Shown here piece by piece: positions 1 through 8,033 of a stretch of DNA of 64,000 nucleotides (positions within the stretch are counted from its first letter, which is position 1; each line of letters begins with the position of its first letter). Under the pieces are notes generated by a model. The model had not been told where the DNA came from. It saw nothing but the letters and a program-made list of their open reading frames with translations, and ran no database searches. The stretch is from DATBLQ01 sp036555325 (GTDB lineage: Bacteria > Pseudomonadota > Alphaproteobacteria > Rhizobiales > Aestuariivirgaceae), in assembly GCA_036555325.1 (NCBI GenBank), contig DATBLQ010000039.1, positions 1-64,000 of the forward strand, given 5' to 3'. Position numbers and translations under genes: made by a program.

Positions 1-38
1 GCAACCGGCGCATCGAACTGAAGCTCACCGAGCGCTAG
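1..38 (+). CDS. C-terminal fragment of an OmpA/MotB-like protein
   Basis: The window opens inside a gene. Reading from base 3 gives NRRIELKLTER and then a TAG stop at 36-38. A basic NRR(I/V)E-type ending followed by Leu-Thr-Glu-Arg is common at the end of OmpA-like peptidoglycan-binding domains in alphaproteobacterial OmpA/MotB proteins. Only 11 residues are visible, so the family call rests on this short motif and the rest of the protein cannot be judged. Confidence 0.4.
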   Translation, partial: NRRIELKLTER

Positions 39-243
39 GAGGGGCGAAAACCACGTCCTTCCGTGAACTGACTAATACCAGAGCTCGAATGCCGCTTTGT
101 CGGGCTGCGGTCGACTGGGTCTTTTCCTTGCCTTGCCTCTATGGGGTATTGGCGAACAACGGGCGGGATCCATCCTCGTCTTGCCTCTCTTCATCGCCTC
201 CTGTATAGAACCCGCCAAATCCACGGCAACTGCGACTACCGCT

Positions 244-465
244 ATGAAGAAAGAAATTCACCCCAACTATCACATGATTACCGTCGTGATGACCGACGGC
301 GAAACTTTCGAAACTCGATCAACCTACGGCAAACCCGGCGATACGCTTCATCTCGACGTCGATCCGAAGTCGCATCCCGCCTGGACCGGCGGCCAGCAAC
401 AGATCGTCGATCGCGGCGGGAGGGTTTCGCGCTTCAAGCAAAAGTTCGGCTTCCTGAACAAGTGA
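244..465 (+). CDS. rpmE: 50S ribosomal protein L31
   Basis: The 73-residue product begins MKKEIHPNYH and contains the L31 core HPAWTGGQQQIVDRGGRVSR, ending FGFLNK. It is a component of the large ribosomal subunit near the central protuberance. The ATG at 244 is chosen because family members start MKK(E/D)IHP; the open frame extends further upstream, but that stretch is not conserved. The protein has no cysteines, so it is the zinc-free form of L31. It faces rcdA, which lies convergently downstream. Confidence 0.95.
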   Translation: MKKEIHPNYHMITVVMTDGETFETRSTYGKPGDTLHLDVDPKSHPAWTGGQQQIVDRGGRVSRFKQKFGFLNK

Positions 466-491
466 TCAGGCTAATATTGGGGCGCAAAAAC

Positions 492-515
492 AAACCTGGC
501 GACAACGCCAGGTTT
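492..515 (-). terminator. Perfect 10-bp hairpin between rpmE and rcdA
   Basis: The arms at 492-501 and 506-515 are perfectly complementary around a four-base loop. Read on the minus strand the hairpin is followed within two bases by a run of five T (plus-strand A run at 486-490), which fits an intrinsic terminator for rcdA. It may also serve rpmE on the plus strand, but there it has no T tract. Confidence 0.7.
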
Positions 516-531
516 ACGAAGCAGCGAGACT

Positions 532-1083
532 TCAGCTTTGCCCGCCGCTCTCCACCCGGATGCCTCCAAATGCGGCAACCAGCCGGTTCATCTGGCTGCT
601 AACCGGATTCTCCTCGCCCTTTGCTGCTTGTTCCTGTCTGTCGTTCAACACCTGATCCAATTTTTGAATCCGCTGATGCAGCCTCAGGCTCCGTTGAATG
701 AGCTCCTTCAAATGGTCGGGCAGCAGGTCGGTTCCCTGCAGCGAATGCCCTGCCCCGACATCGGATAGGTTAATCCGGTGTTTCTCCGAGTTTGCTTCTT
801 CAGGCGTAAGTTCGCCGGCATGCAAGGCGCGCTGCAAAAGTAGCCATGAGGCAAGCTGCATTAACCGAGTCGTTAACCTCATGCTCTCGGTCGCATAGGC
901 AATCGAGCCATGCCGGTCCAGTCCTCGGGCCTCTCGCCGGCCCGGTCCGTCAAGGTAGTTGGCAGTTTCTTCAACGAGTCCCATACCCTCTTTGAACACT
1001 GCCTTGAACTGATCGGATGTGGCGAAATGCACCGCGAAATCAATTGTGACCTCGCCCTGGGCATTTGTGCCATTCCCGGTCAT
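532..1083 (-). CDS. rcdA: RcdA (DUF1465), regulator of CtrA degradation
   Basis: The product is 183 residues, mostly helical, with the DUF1465 features TIDFAVHFATSDQFKAVF near the N-terminus and ATESMRLTTRLMQLASWLLL in the middle. In Caulobacter RcdA is an adaptor in the ClpXP protease hierarchy that delivers the cell-cycle regulator CtrA for destruction. Helices and a disordered C-terminal tail are expected and fit the sequence. The start at 1083 has a GGGAG ribosome-binding site six bases upstream. An ATG at 1107 is in frame but has no such site. The gene is single, with its own terminator at 492-515. Confidence 0.85.
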   Translation of the reverse strand: MTGNGTNAQGEVTIDFAVHFATSDQFKAVFKEGMGLVEETANYLDGPGRREARGLDRHGSIAYATESMRLTTRLMQLASWLLLQRALHAGELTPEEANSEKHRINLSDVGAGHSLQGTDLLPDHLKELIQRSLRLHQRIQKLDQVLNDRQEQAAKGEENPVSSQMNRLVAAFGGIRVESGGQS

Positions 1084-1237
1084 GTGGGTCTCCCGAATCT
1101 TTTGCATTTACGCGAAGTTCGTCCCGCAAACTTTGCGCCAAGATCATCGTACGGCCTTTGCCGCGGGTCAATATGGTGCAAGCTTGTTCGGCGAGATTTG
1201 CGCAGCAATTTGCACGCCAACTGTCTGGCGAGACTCA

Positions 1238-1268
1238 AAAAAAGGAGCCGCGGTTTATTTCGCGGCTC
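1238..1268 (-). terminator. Intrinsic terminator after the DUF1192 gene
   Basis: Arms at 1245-1252 and 1261-1268 form a perfect GC-rich 8-bp stem with an 8-base loop. On the minus strand the stem is followed by CC and then seven T (plus-strand A run at 1237-1243), the classic arrangement of a rho-independent terminator. It would end transcripts from the DUF1192 gene before rcdA. Confidence 0.8.
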
Positions 1269-1318
1269 GCCAAGTCTAACAGGGAGGCGTCAAACAGAGT
1301 GGACAGGAGCCACTCGAA

Positions 1319-1339
1319 GTAATCCAGAAGCTGGATTAC
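1319..1339. repeat. Perfect 9-bp inverted repeat
   Basis: GTAATCCAG (1319-1327) and CTGGATTAC (1331-1339) are perfectly complementary around a three-base loop, followed by GGGGATGACA. The layout resembles fragments of dispersed palindromic elements common in alphaproteobacterial intergenic DNA, but no second copy was noticed in this window. Confidence 0.45.
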
Positions 1340-1363
1340 GGGGATGACATTACAATTTGAATC

Positions 1364-1380
1364 GTTACTGAATGGTTAAC
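1364..1380. promoter_or_regulatory. CtrA-box-like site
   Basis: Positions 1365-1379 read TTAC-N7-TTAA, one mismatch from the CtrA consensus TTAA-N7-TTAA, and the minus strand contains an exact TTAACCAT half-site (1372-1379). It lies between the DUF1192 gene and rcdA. A terminator stands between it and rcdA, so direct control of rcdA from here is doubtful. The call is by consensus matching only. Confidence 0.25.
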
Positions 1381-1417
1381 GCACACCCTCTCTTTACGAT
1401 AATTTTTCGTATCGGCT

Positions 1418-1606
1418 TCAAACTTTGAATACGGAATTGGCTGCTTCGCGACTCTTCAACTTTCCCGACATGGCCGATTTCAGCCGCTCGATTTCCGCTT
1501 CGAGCGCCTCTATTCGGCGCTTGAGTTCCTCCACTGAGAGCTTCGAGAGATCTTCACCGATAACGATGTCCGGTCTTTTCGGCAGTTTGTCCTCATCGAT
1601 TTCCAT
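1418..1606 (-). CDS. DUF1192 family small protein
   Basis: This 62-residue acidic then helical protein has the DUF1192 core LSVEELKRRIEALEAEIERL, a predicted short coiled coil at about residues 24-45. The family is widespread in alphaproteobacteria and has no established function. An AAAGGA site lies about eight bases before the ATG. It is transcribed divergently from the quinone oxidoreductase gene starting at 1676, sharing a short intergenic region, and ends at the terminator 1238-1268. Confidence 0.85.
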   Translation of the reverse strand: MEIDEDKLPKRPDIVIGEDLSKLSVEELKRRIEALEAEIERLKSAMSGKLKSREAANSVFKV

Positions 1607-1675
1607 CGGTTTGGTCCTTTCTTGTGCAATATGTTAGCACTGAGTAGTCGAGGTTCGTTGGTTAAGGAAACCGGA

Positions 1676-2677
1676 ATGCCCCAAGTATCCTCCGGTAGCA
1701 TGCGGGCTGTCGAGATCACCGTTCCCGGCGGTCCCGACGTGCTTCGGCTCGGTTTCTTGCCGAAGCCCCAGCCGAAGTCTGGCGAATTGCTTCTAAAGAT
1801 CGCCGCTGCAGGCGTTAACCGACCGGATGTTCTGCAGCGCAAGGGCGCCTATCCTCCCCCGCCAGGAGCGCCGACGACACCCGGGCTCGAAGTTGCAGGA
1901 TCAGTCGTCGACCGAGGTCCCCACACTCGCCGCTTCAAAACGGGCGATCAGGTCTGTGCGATTGTCCCCGGCGGAGGCTATGCCGAATATTGCGCGGTGG
2001 CGGAGGCCAACGCCATGCCCGTTCCCCGCGGACTGTCCCTCATCGAAGCGGCCGCGCTGCCGGAAACCTTCATGACGGTGTGGACCAATGTATTCGATCG
2101 CGCCCGGCTGAAGCGGGGAGAAACCATTCTTGTTCACGGCGGTTCCTCCGGTATAGGCACCACCGCCATCATGCTGGGAAAGGCTTTTGGCGCGCGGGTG
2201 CTGGCAACGGCCGGCAGCGAGGAAAAATGCCAGGCTTGCCGCAAGCTTGGAGCTGATCAGGCGATCAATTATCGCCGCGAAGACTTCGCCGAAAGGGTTC
2301 TTCAACTCACCGATGGTCGTGGCGTGGATGTGATCCTCGATATGGTCGGCGGCTCCTATGTCGAACGGAACATCCGTTCGGCGGCCAAGGATGGCCGCAT
2401 TGTCTCGATTTCGTTCCTGGAGGGATCCAGAGTGGAAGCCGATTTCCTCCCGATGATGATCAAGCGCTTGACCTTGTCGGGTTCCACATTGAGGCCGCGC
2501 AGCGTCGAGGAAAAAGCTGAAATCTGTCGCGCTCTAGAAAACAATGTCTGGCCTTTGATTGAGAAAGGTCTGATTAAGCCACACATATTCAAGACTTTTC
2601 CATTGGCAGAGGCTTCCGCGGCCCATGCACTTATGGAATCAAGCCAGCATATCGGAAAAATTGTGCTCCTTGCCTAG
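1676..2677 (+). CDS. NAD(P)H quinone oxidoreductase (PIG3/zeta-crystallin type)
   Basis: The 333-residue protein is a zinc-free member of the medium-chain dehydrogenase/reductase superfamily. It has an N-terminal GroES-like fold (MRAVEITVPGGPDVL), then AGVNRPDVLQRKGAYPPPPG, a pattern typical of the PIG3 subgroup, and a Rossmann domain with the nucleotide loop HGGSSGIGTTA at about residue 150. Zinc-binding cysteines of alcohol dehydrogenases are missing. The family reduces quinones with NADPH in the cytoplasm. The ATG at 1676 is chosen because AAGGA precedes it; TTG and ATG codons further upstream lack such a site. Confidence 0.88.
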   Translation: MPQVSSGSMRAVEITVPGGPDVLRLGFLPKPQPKSGELLLKIAAAGVNRPDVLQRKGAYPPPPGAPTTPGLEVAGSVVDRGPHTRRFKTGDQVCAIVPGGGYAEYCAVAEANAMPVPRGLSLIEAAALPETFMTVWTNVFDRARLKRGETILVHGGSSGIGTTAIMLGKAFGARVLATAGSEEKCQACRKLGADQAINYRREDFAERVLQLTDGRGVDVILDMVGGSYVERNIRSAAKDGRIVSISFLEGSRVEADFLPMMIKRLTLSGSTLRPRSVEEKAEICRALENNVWPLIEKGLIKPHIFKTFPLAEASAAHALMESSQHIGKIVLLA

Positions 2678-2758
2678 GCCGGCCGCTTTTTCTCTTCCCA
2701 AGCGACAGCACCTTCACTATATAGCCCCGCATCCATCAAACACCTTATGTTCATACGT

Positions 2759-2776
2759 CAGAACCTGGAGGTTCTG
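2759..2776. promoter_or_regulatory. 18-bp perfect palindrome just upstream of trcR
   Basis: CAGAACCT (2759-2766), GG, AGGTTCTG (2769-2776) form a perfect inverted repeat that runs directly into the AAGGA ribosome-binding site of trcR, whose ATG is at 2790. It could be an operator for a dimeric regulator, perhaps TrcR itself, or a leader hairpin that affects ribosome access. No experimental role is known to me. Confidence 0.5.
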
Positions 2777-2789
2777 AAGGAATAGCGCC

Positions 2790-3518
2790 ATGTCCCAAGC
2801 TCCTCTGATGCCCAAGGCCACCGCCGTGTGGCTAGTGGAAAACACCGCCCTTACTTTCCATCAGATTGCTGACTTCTGTCAGCTGCATGAGCTTGAGGTG
2901 AAAGGCATCGCTGATGGCGATGTGGCGCAGGGCATTAAGGGGCTTGACCCTGTCGCCACCGGTCAGCTTGCGCGGGAGGAGCTCGAGAAGGCTCTCGCCG
3001 ACAGAAACTACCGGATGAAGGTGCAGGAATCCAAAGTCATACTGCCGCCGACCAAAGCCAAGAAGGGGCCGCGTTATACCCCGGTGTCCCGCCGGCAAGA
3101 CAGGCCGGACGCGATCGCCTGGCTGTTGCGGTATCATCCCGAGTTGACCGACGCTCAGATTATGAAGCTTGTTGGCACCACCAAGTCGACCATCCAGTCG
3201 ATCAAGGAAAGAACGCACTGGAATTCCCAGAACATCAAGCCGGTCGATCCGGTCACGCTCGCCCTCTGCACACAGCTCGAACTCGATCTTGCGGTTCAGC
3301 GGGCGGCGAAAAAGCTGAAGAAAGATCAGGCCGAAAGCGCCCCGCGTGCGGCAACGCTTCTGCCGGCGAGCGAAACGGTAGCAAGACCCGGGCAGACGTC
3401 TCACGCTGCGGAAGCTCCGGTAGCCAAGCCGGAACCCGCGAAGGAACCCGAATACGATGCCGATTCCGTCTTTGCCAAACTGAAGAAGCTGAAGGTCGAC
3501 AAGGATGAAGCCAGCTGA
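2790..3518 (+). CDS. trcR: Cell-cycle transcriptional regulator TrcR (DUF1013)
   Basis: The 242-residue protein matches the DUF1013/TrcR family. It begins with the conserved MPKATAVWLVENTALTFHQI segment, followed by LKGI-like sequence around EVKGIADGDVAQGIKGLDP and a central helix-turn-helix-like segment at about residues 112-135 (LTDAQIMKLVGTTKSTIQSI). The C-terminal third is low-complexity and charged. TrcR-family proteins are annotated as alphaproteobacterial cell-cycle transcription regulators. The ATG is preceded by AAGGA. It stands alone, with an 18-bp palindrome abutting its ribosome-binding site that may mediate autoregulation (inference). Confidence 0.85.
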   Translation: MSQAPLMPKATAVWLVENTALTFHQIADFCQLHELEVKGIADGDVAQGIKGLDPVATGQLAREELEKALADRNYRMKVQESKVILPPTKAKKGPRYTPVSRRQDRPDAIAWLLRYHPELTDAQIMKLVGTTKSTIQSIKERTHWNSQNIKPVDPVTLALCTQLELDLAVQRAAKKLKKDQAESAPRAATLLPASETVARPGQTSHAAEAPVAKPEPAKEPEYDADSVFAKLKKLKVDKDEAS

Positions 3519-3560
3519 TGCCACTCGCACGCTGATGCGCGCCTCCGCTCAACGCAGCAC

Positions 3561-4724
3561 TCAATCGATGTCTGCTGCTTGAGCCAGTTTGGCGGCAGCG
3601 GAAATGATCAGCCCTCCAACGACAATCAACCCGAGCGCGGTTGAAAGGCCGGCCGACTGGCCGATGAGCCCGATGAATGGTGGGCCGACGACGAAGCCCG
3701 AATATCCCAGGGTAACAACGGCAGCAACGCCTCGGCCCGGTGCATCTGGTTCAAGCCTTCCGCCGCCCCCGAATAGAACCGGAGCTATATTGCCGATACC
3801 AAGCCCTGCCAGCCCATAGGCGATGATTGAGACTGTCTCATGTGTTGCCGCGAGCGCTGCGCTCATGCCAATTGCCAGGACGAGCCCGCTCCATCGCACA
3901 AGCGTCGTCGATCCGAACCTGCTTCTTAACCTGTCGCCGGCAAGCCGTGCGGCCGCCATTCCCCCGGCGAACATCGCATATCCAAGCCCTGCTTCATGTG
4001 CCTGAAGGTTGAACTTCTCCTTCAGCTGTATGGCGCTCCAATCCAAGACCGCGCCTTCCGCCATGAGCACCACAAAGCACAAGCTTCCCAGTCCTATGGT
4101 TGCGCGCGTCGGCAATGCGAAGAAGCCACCCCTGCCGTTGCTGTTGTTGAGCTTTTCCGGAAGAAGATAGCTCGCCGAAATTCCGACGACCGCCAATGCC
4201 AGCGTAACGGCTGCGGCCAAATGCACCTTCGCTGAAAAATGCGCAAGCATTGGAACGCTTGCAGCTGCTCCGCTCATTGCTCCCAGGCTGAACATCCCGT
4301 GAAACAGCGACATCGCCGGCCGCCTGATGTGGCGCTCGATGGCGATGCCCTGGGCATTCATCGCAACATCCATTGCACCGACCGCCGCTCCGAAAGCGAG
4401 GAGTGCCAGAACGAATGTTTGAATCTCCCTCGCCAACGCCGGGCCCGGAAAGGTGAGGCTGAAGAAAACGCCCGTGATGAGGGTCATGCGCGCACTCCCG
4501 AGCCGTCCCACGAGCGCACCCGCAACCGGCATCGCGGCAATCGCACCCGCCGCCAATGCCAGGAGCGCGAGGCCAAACATCGCCAGGTCAAGATCGAGCC
4601 TTTGCTGCGCGAGCGGAATGTGCGGCACCCAGGCGCCGGTAATGAAGCCGTGAATGAAGAAAATCGCCGCAACAGCAAGCCGCGCCTTGCCGCCAGCAGC
4701 CAGCGATGGCCAGGAAGCGTTCAG
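3561..4724 (-). CDS. Major facilitator superfamily transporter
   Basis: About 387 residues with 11-12 hydrophobic segments, the MFS A-loop-like motif GALVGRLGSARM between segments 2 and 3, and the sequence MDVAMNAQGIAIER, which is typical of the YbjJ-like branch. Substrate is unknown. The gene directly follows prpE. The best start appears to be a CTG at 4724-4722, overlapping the prpE stop by four bases (CTGA) and preceded eight bases earlier by AGGGGG. No ATG, GTG or TTG lies in frame between there and the first membrane segment. The alternative is a GTG at 4805 inside prpE. Translational coupling with prpE is likely. Confidence 0.8.
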   Translation of the reverse strand: MNASWPSLAAGGKARLAVAAIFFIHGFITGAWVPHIPLAQQRLDLDLAMFGLALLALAAGAIAAMPVAGALVGRLGSARMTLITGVFFSLTFPGPALAREIQTFVLALLAFGAAVGAMDVAMNAQGIAIERHIRRPAMSLFHGMFSLGAMSGAAASVPMLAHFSAKVHLAAAVTLALAVVGISASYLLPEKLNNSNGRGGFFALPTRATIGLGSLCFVVLMAEGAVLDWSAIQLKEKFNLQAHEAGLGYAMFAGGMAAARLAGDRLRSRFGSTTLVRWSGLVLAIGMSAALAATHETVSIIAYGLAGLGIGNIAPVLFGGGGRLEPDAPGRGVAAVVTLGYSGFVVGPPFIGLIGQSAGLSTALGLIVVGGLIISAAAKLAQAADID

Positions 4725-6619
4725 GCCGCAAGCCCCCTGTTCAGGAGCGCAGTCTTGATCTCGTCGAGAATTGCCGGATCGTCGATGGTGGCGGGCATCT
4801 TCCACTCTTCCCTGTCGACGATCTTGCGCATTGTTCCTCGCAGTATCTTGCCTGAGCGGGTTTTCGGCAGGCGCGGAACGATCAATGCCGTTCGAAACGA
4901 AGCGACCGCTCCGATCTGATCGCGAATGAGCTGCACGCATTCCTGCTCGATTTGTTTTTCTTCGCGGTTTACTCCGGCCTTAAGCACCACGAAGCCAATT
5001 GGAATCTGCCCCTTGATTTCATCGTTGATCCCCACGACTGCGCACTCGGCCACGTCGGGATGCGACGCAAGCACCTCTTCCATCCCGCCCGTCGAAAGTC
5101 GATGACCCGCCACATTGATGATGTCGTCCGTGCGCGCCATGATGTAGAGATAGCCATCGGCGTCCATGTAGCCTGCATCCGCCGTCTGGTAGTAGCCGGG
5201 AAACGCCGCAAGGTAACTTTCTCTGAAGCGTGCATCGCTCTGCCACAGAGTGGGCAAGCAGCAGGGAGGAAGTGGCAGCTTGATGCAGATTGCCCCCAGT
5301 TTTCCCCGCTCCGCTTCGTGACCGCTCTCCTCCAGGACATGGATGTCGTAGCCGGGCATCGCAACGGTCGGTGAGCCGTACTTGACCGGCAGCATGCCAA
5401 GTCCCACTGGATTGGCGGCGATGGCCCAACCTGTTTCCGTCTGCCACCAGTGATCGACGACCGGGACGCCAAGCTTTTGCTCCGCCCACTTCACCGTATC
5501 AGGATCGGCTCGCTCGCCGGCGAGAAAAAGAGTGCGGAATTTCTCCCGCCCGTACTTGTGGATGTGACTGCCGTTGGGATCTTCTTTCTTGATTGAGCGG
5601 AAAGCGGTCGGAGCTGTAAAGAGTGCCGCCACCTGATGCTCGCTGATCACCCGCCAGAATGCTCCTGGATCAGGAGTTCCGACAGGCTTGCCCTCGTAGA
5701 GAACCGTCGTGCTGCCGTTGAGCAGTGGCCCATAGACGATGTAGGAATGCCCCACGACCCACCCTACGTCTGACGCCGCCCAGAACACTTCTCCCGGCTC
5801 TACGCCATAGATGTTTTTCATCGACCATTTGAGGGCGACCATATGTCCGCCATTGTCGCGCACGATCCCTTTCGGCTGGCCCGTCGTGCCCGAGGTGTAG
5901 AGAATGTAAAGCGGATCTGTTGCCGCCACCGTTACGCAATCCTCCCGCCGCAAGGTCTCCCGCGCCTTGCGCACCGCATGATCCCAGTCCTCGTCCCGGC
6001 TCTTCAGATCCGCCTTTGCCTGCGGACGACTCAAGACAATGCATCTGTCCGGCTTGTGCTGTGCGATGTCGATCGCCTTGTCGAGCAGCGGTTTGTAGGC
6101 AATCACCTTCGTTGCTTCCAGCCCGCACGAGGCCGACAATATGAGCTTTGGTTTGGCGTCGTTTATTCGGGTCGCCAGCTCCTGCGGTGCAAAGCCGCCA
6201 AACACGACCGAATGGATGGCCCCGATGCGGGCCGAAGCCAGCATGCCGATAACGGCCTCGGGCACCATCGGCATATAAAGAATAATCCGGTCGCCCTTGC
6301 CAACGCCGTGGTCTTTCAGAACTGCAGCCAAGGTTGCCACTTCGTCGAGCAATTGCCGATAAGTATAGCTTGCCTTGATACCGCTGACCGGGCTGTCGTA
6401 GATCAGCGCCTTTTGTCCGCCCCGCCCCTCCTGCACGTGCCGGTCGATGCAATTGAAACAGGTATTGCACTCCGCCCCGACGAACCACCTGTCAAGCCCG
6501 TCAAGTCTCTGAAAGGTTCGCTCCCACGGCTTGACCCATTCGATGTCCTCCGCCGCCCTTGCCCAGAAAGCTTGTGGGTTGTCCTTCCATCGCCGGTAGA
6601 TCTCGGTGTACTGGCTCAT
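4721..6619 (-). CDS. prpE: Propionyl-CoA synthetase
   Basis: The 632-residue protein is an AMP-forming short-chain acyl-CoA synthetase that activates propionate (acetate more weakly) to the CoA thioester. Visible landmarks are the N-terminal ACS-like domain (YTEIYRRWKDNPQAFWA), the P-loop YTSGTTGQPKGI at about residue 245, the WWQTETGWAI motif at about 390, and the C-terminal GKILRGTMRKI lysine region near residue 605. The ECNTCFNCIDRHV segment and KLPLPP...LPTLW are PrpE-type rather than AcsA-type features. It is followed by a coupled MFS gene and lies divergent to the PAP2 gene, with 135 bases between the two starts. Confidence 0.9.
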   Translation of the reverse strand: MSQYTEIYRRWKDNPQAFWARAAEDIEWVKPWERTFQRLDGLDRWFVGAECNTCFNCIDRHVQEGRGGQKALIYDSPVSGIKASYTYRQLLDEVATLAAVLKDHGVGKGDRIILYMPMVPEAVIGMLASARIGAIHSVVFGGFAPQELATRINDAKPKLILSASCGLEATKVIAYKPLLDKAIDIAQHKPDRCIVLSRPQAKADLKSRDEDWDHAVRKARETLRREDCVTVAATDPLYILYTSGTTGQPKGIVRDNGGHMVALKWSMKNIYGVEPGEVFWAASDVGWVVGHSYIVYGPLLNGSTTVLYEGKPVGTPDPGAFWRVISEHQVAALFTAPTAFRSIKKEDPNGSHIHKYGREKFRTLFLAGERADPDTVKWAEQKLGVPVVDHWWQTETGWAIAANPVGLGMLPVKYGSPTVAMPGYDIHVLEESGHEAERGKLGAICIKLPLPPCCLPTLWQSDARFRESYLAAFPGYYQTADAGYMDADGYLYIMARTDDIINVAGHRLSTGGMEEVLASHPDVAECAVVGINDEIKGQIPIGFVVLKAGVNREEKQIEQECVQLIRDQIGAVASFRTALIVPRLPKTRSGKILRGTMRKIVDREEWKMPATIDDPAILDEIKTALLNRGLAA

Positions 6620-6754
6620 CTAAAGGGCTTCCTCGAACATTGACCTCCAACAGTCGATCATCCCCGCAAAACCGGATGATTTACCGACTCTTAGTGTCGC
6701 CTCACTAACATCCTGCGGCAAGAGCGCTCCTGCGCTTTGACTAAGGAGAGGTCG

Positions 6755-7906
6755 GTGACAATCCATATCGCCAGCCAAATGTCTTCCGAATCTTCCCAAC
6801 CGGGCCGTCTCAATCTCTTGCTTGCCGGCTTGCGCGCTCAACTCATTCACGCGCCGCTTATTCTCGGCTATTGGATCGCCTACCGGTATGTCATCCACAC
6901 CGTACCAGGCTTCGGCAATCTGCCCTTTTATCAGCTTCTCCTTAAGGTCCTTGTCGCGATCCTGCCAATGACGCTTCTGTCTTACGTCATTTTCAAGTTC
7001 TGCCGTATGGTTTGGCGCGAACGCCCAGCGCATCCCCTGCGCTACATGGCCCTCAGCACATTCGAATTTTTCTCCCACCCCCGCCGCCTCGCCTTCGGTC
7101 TCTGGATGCTTCTCAGTTTTCTGATCTTCGCCACGATTTTCACCGACCTGAAAGAGAACATCCCCCGCATATCACCGTTCGCCTGGGACCTGACATTTGC
7201 CGAGCTGGATAGGACTTTACATTTCGGCAAGCAACCCTGGCAGTGGCTGCAACCCGTCTTGGGTTTTCCGCTCGTCACCTTCTTTGTAAATATTGTCTAT
7301 AATTTCTGGTTCTTCGTCATGTGGATCTTCGTCGTCTGCATGGCATTCGCCGATAGCGCGAGCGAACTCCGCACCCGCTTCTTTTTTGCCTTCTTTCTAA
7401 CCTGGTCGGTGGGCGGCAGCCTTCTTGCTATCGTCTTCTCCTCTGCCGGCCCCTGCTATTTTGCAAGACTGGGGCTATCTCCCGATCCCTATCTGGGATT
7501 GATGAGCTATTTGCATTCCGTGGCGGAAATCTATCCCGTCTGGGCGCTCGATGTTCAGAATACCCTGTGGCAGTCCTACACTGATCGCGGTTTGGTGGCC
7601 GGCATATCAGCGATGCCGAGCATGCACAATGCCACCGCCCTCCTCCTGGCCTTGGCCGGCCATCGTCTCAACCGGCGTCTGGGCGTCTTGCTCTGGATTC
7701 ACTGCGCCTTCATATATATCGGCTCGATCCATCTGGCATGGCACTACGCCGTGGACAACTATCTCGGATGGCTCATCGCCCTTTCCTGCTGGTGGGTCGC
7801 CGGACCTCTCGCCCGATGGTGGGAGAACCAGCCGCACATTCGCCATCTCACCCAATCCATCGAGATGACGGCAACACCTGCGGCCGCGTCTCCGGCAACA
7901 CGCTAA
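6755..7906 (+). CDS. PAP2-family membrane protein (inositolphosphotransferase-like)
   Basis: About 383 residues with six or more membrane segments. The PAP2 signature is spread over GPCYFARLG, AGISAMPSMHNA and SIHLAWHYAVDNYLG, giving the two catalytic histidines (in PSMH and in AWHYAVD) on the membrane surface. This Gly-Pro-Cys-Tyr / Ser-Met-His / His-Tyr-x-x-Asp pattern resembles the Aur1/Ipt1 branch, which transfers phospho-head groups between lipids, more than simple lipid phosphatases; activity is not determined. The start GTG at 6755 has AAGGAG six bases upstream; an upstream TTG has none. Confidence 0.82.
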   Translation: MTIHIASQMSSESSQPGRLNLLLAGLRAQLIHAPLILGYWIAYRYVIHTVPGFGNLPFYQLLLKVLVAILPMTLLSYVIFKFCRMVWRERPAHPLRYMALSTFEFFSHPRRLAFGLWMLLSFLIFATIFTDLKENIPRISPFAWDLTFAELDRTLHFGKQPWQWLQPVLGFPLVTFFVNIVYNFWFFVMWIFVVCMAFADSASELRTRFFFAFFLTWSVGGSLLAIVFSSAGPCYFARLGLSPDPYLGLMSYLHSVAEIYPVWALDVQNTLWQSYTDRGLVAGISAMPSMHNATALLLALAGHRLNRRLGVLLWIHCAFIYIGSIHLAWHYAVDNYLGWLIALSCWWVAGPLARWWENQPHIRHLTQSIEMTATPAAASPATR

Positions 7907-8033
7907 GGCGAATAGCTTCGCTCGTCATACCGGTCTGGTGAGCTTCTTGCTCGCCCAGTCCGGCATTGCGCATTTGTCTTAACTGCGCCTATGGTCCCCC
8001 CGACCGCCGAAACGAAGTTTTAAGAGCAAAGCC

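Larger units (their letters stand above)
1108..1417. other. Intergenic region between rcdA and the DUF1192 gene
   Basis: No convincing gene is seen in this 310-base stretch. It holds a minus-strand terminator hairpin (1238-1268), a perfect 9-bp inverted repeat (1319-1339) and a sequence resembling a CtrA box (1364-1380). The rcdA promoter should lie between the terminator and 1107, but no clear -35/-10 pair was identified. Confidence 0.6.

Noticed and set aside
97..243. Upstream extension of the rpmE frame
   Set aside because: It lacks similarity to L31 and the family start MKKEIHP is at 244; the stretch is better read as leader and promoter.
861..879. TTAA...TTAA pair inside rcdA as a CtrA site
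   Set aside because: The spacing is eight bases rather than seven and the site is inside coding sequence.
5670..6488. A 272-codon minus-strand open frame inside prpE
   Set aside because: It is a shifted frame of prpE on the same strand; the prpE frame carries all conserved motifs.
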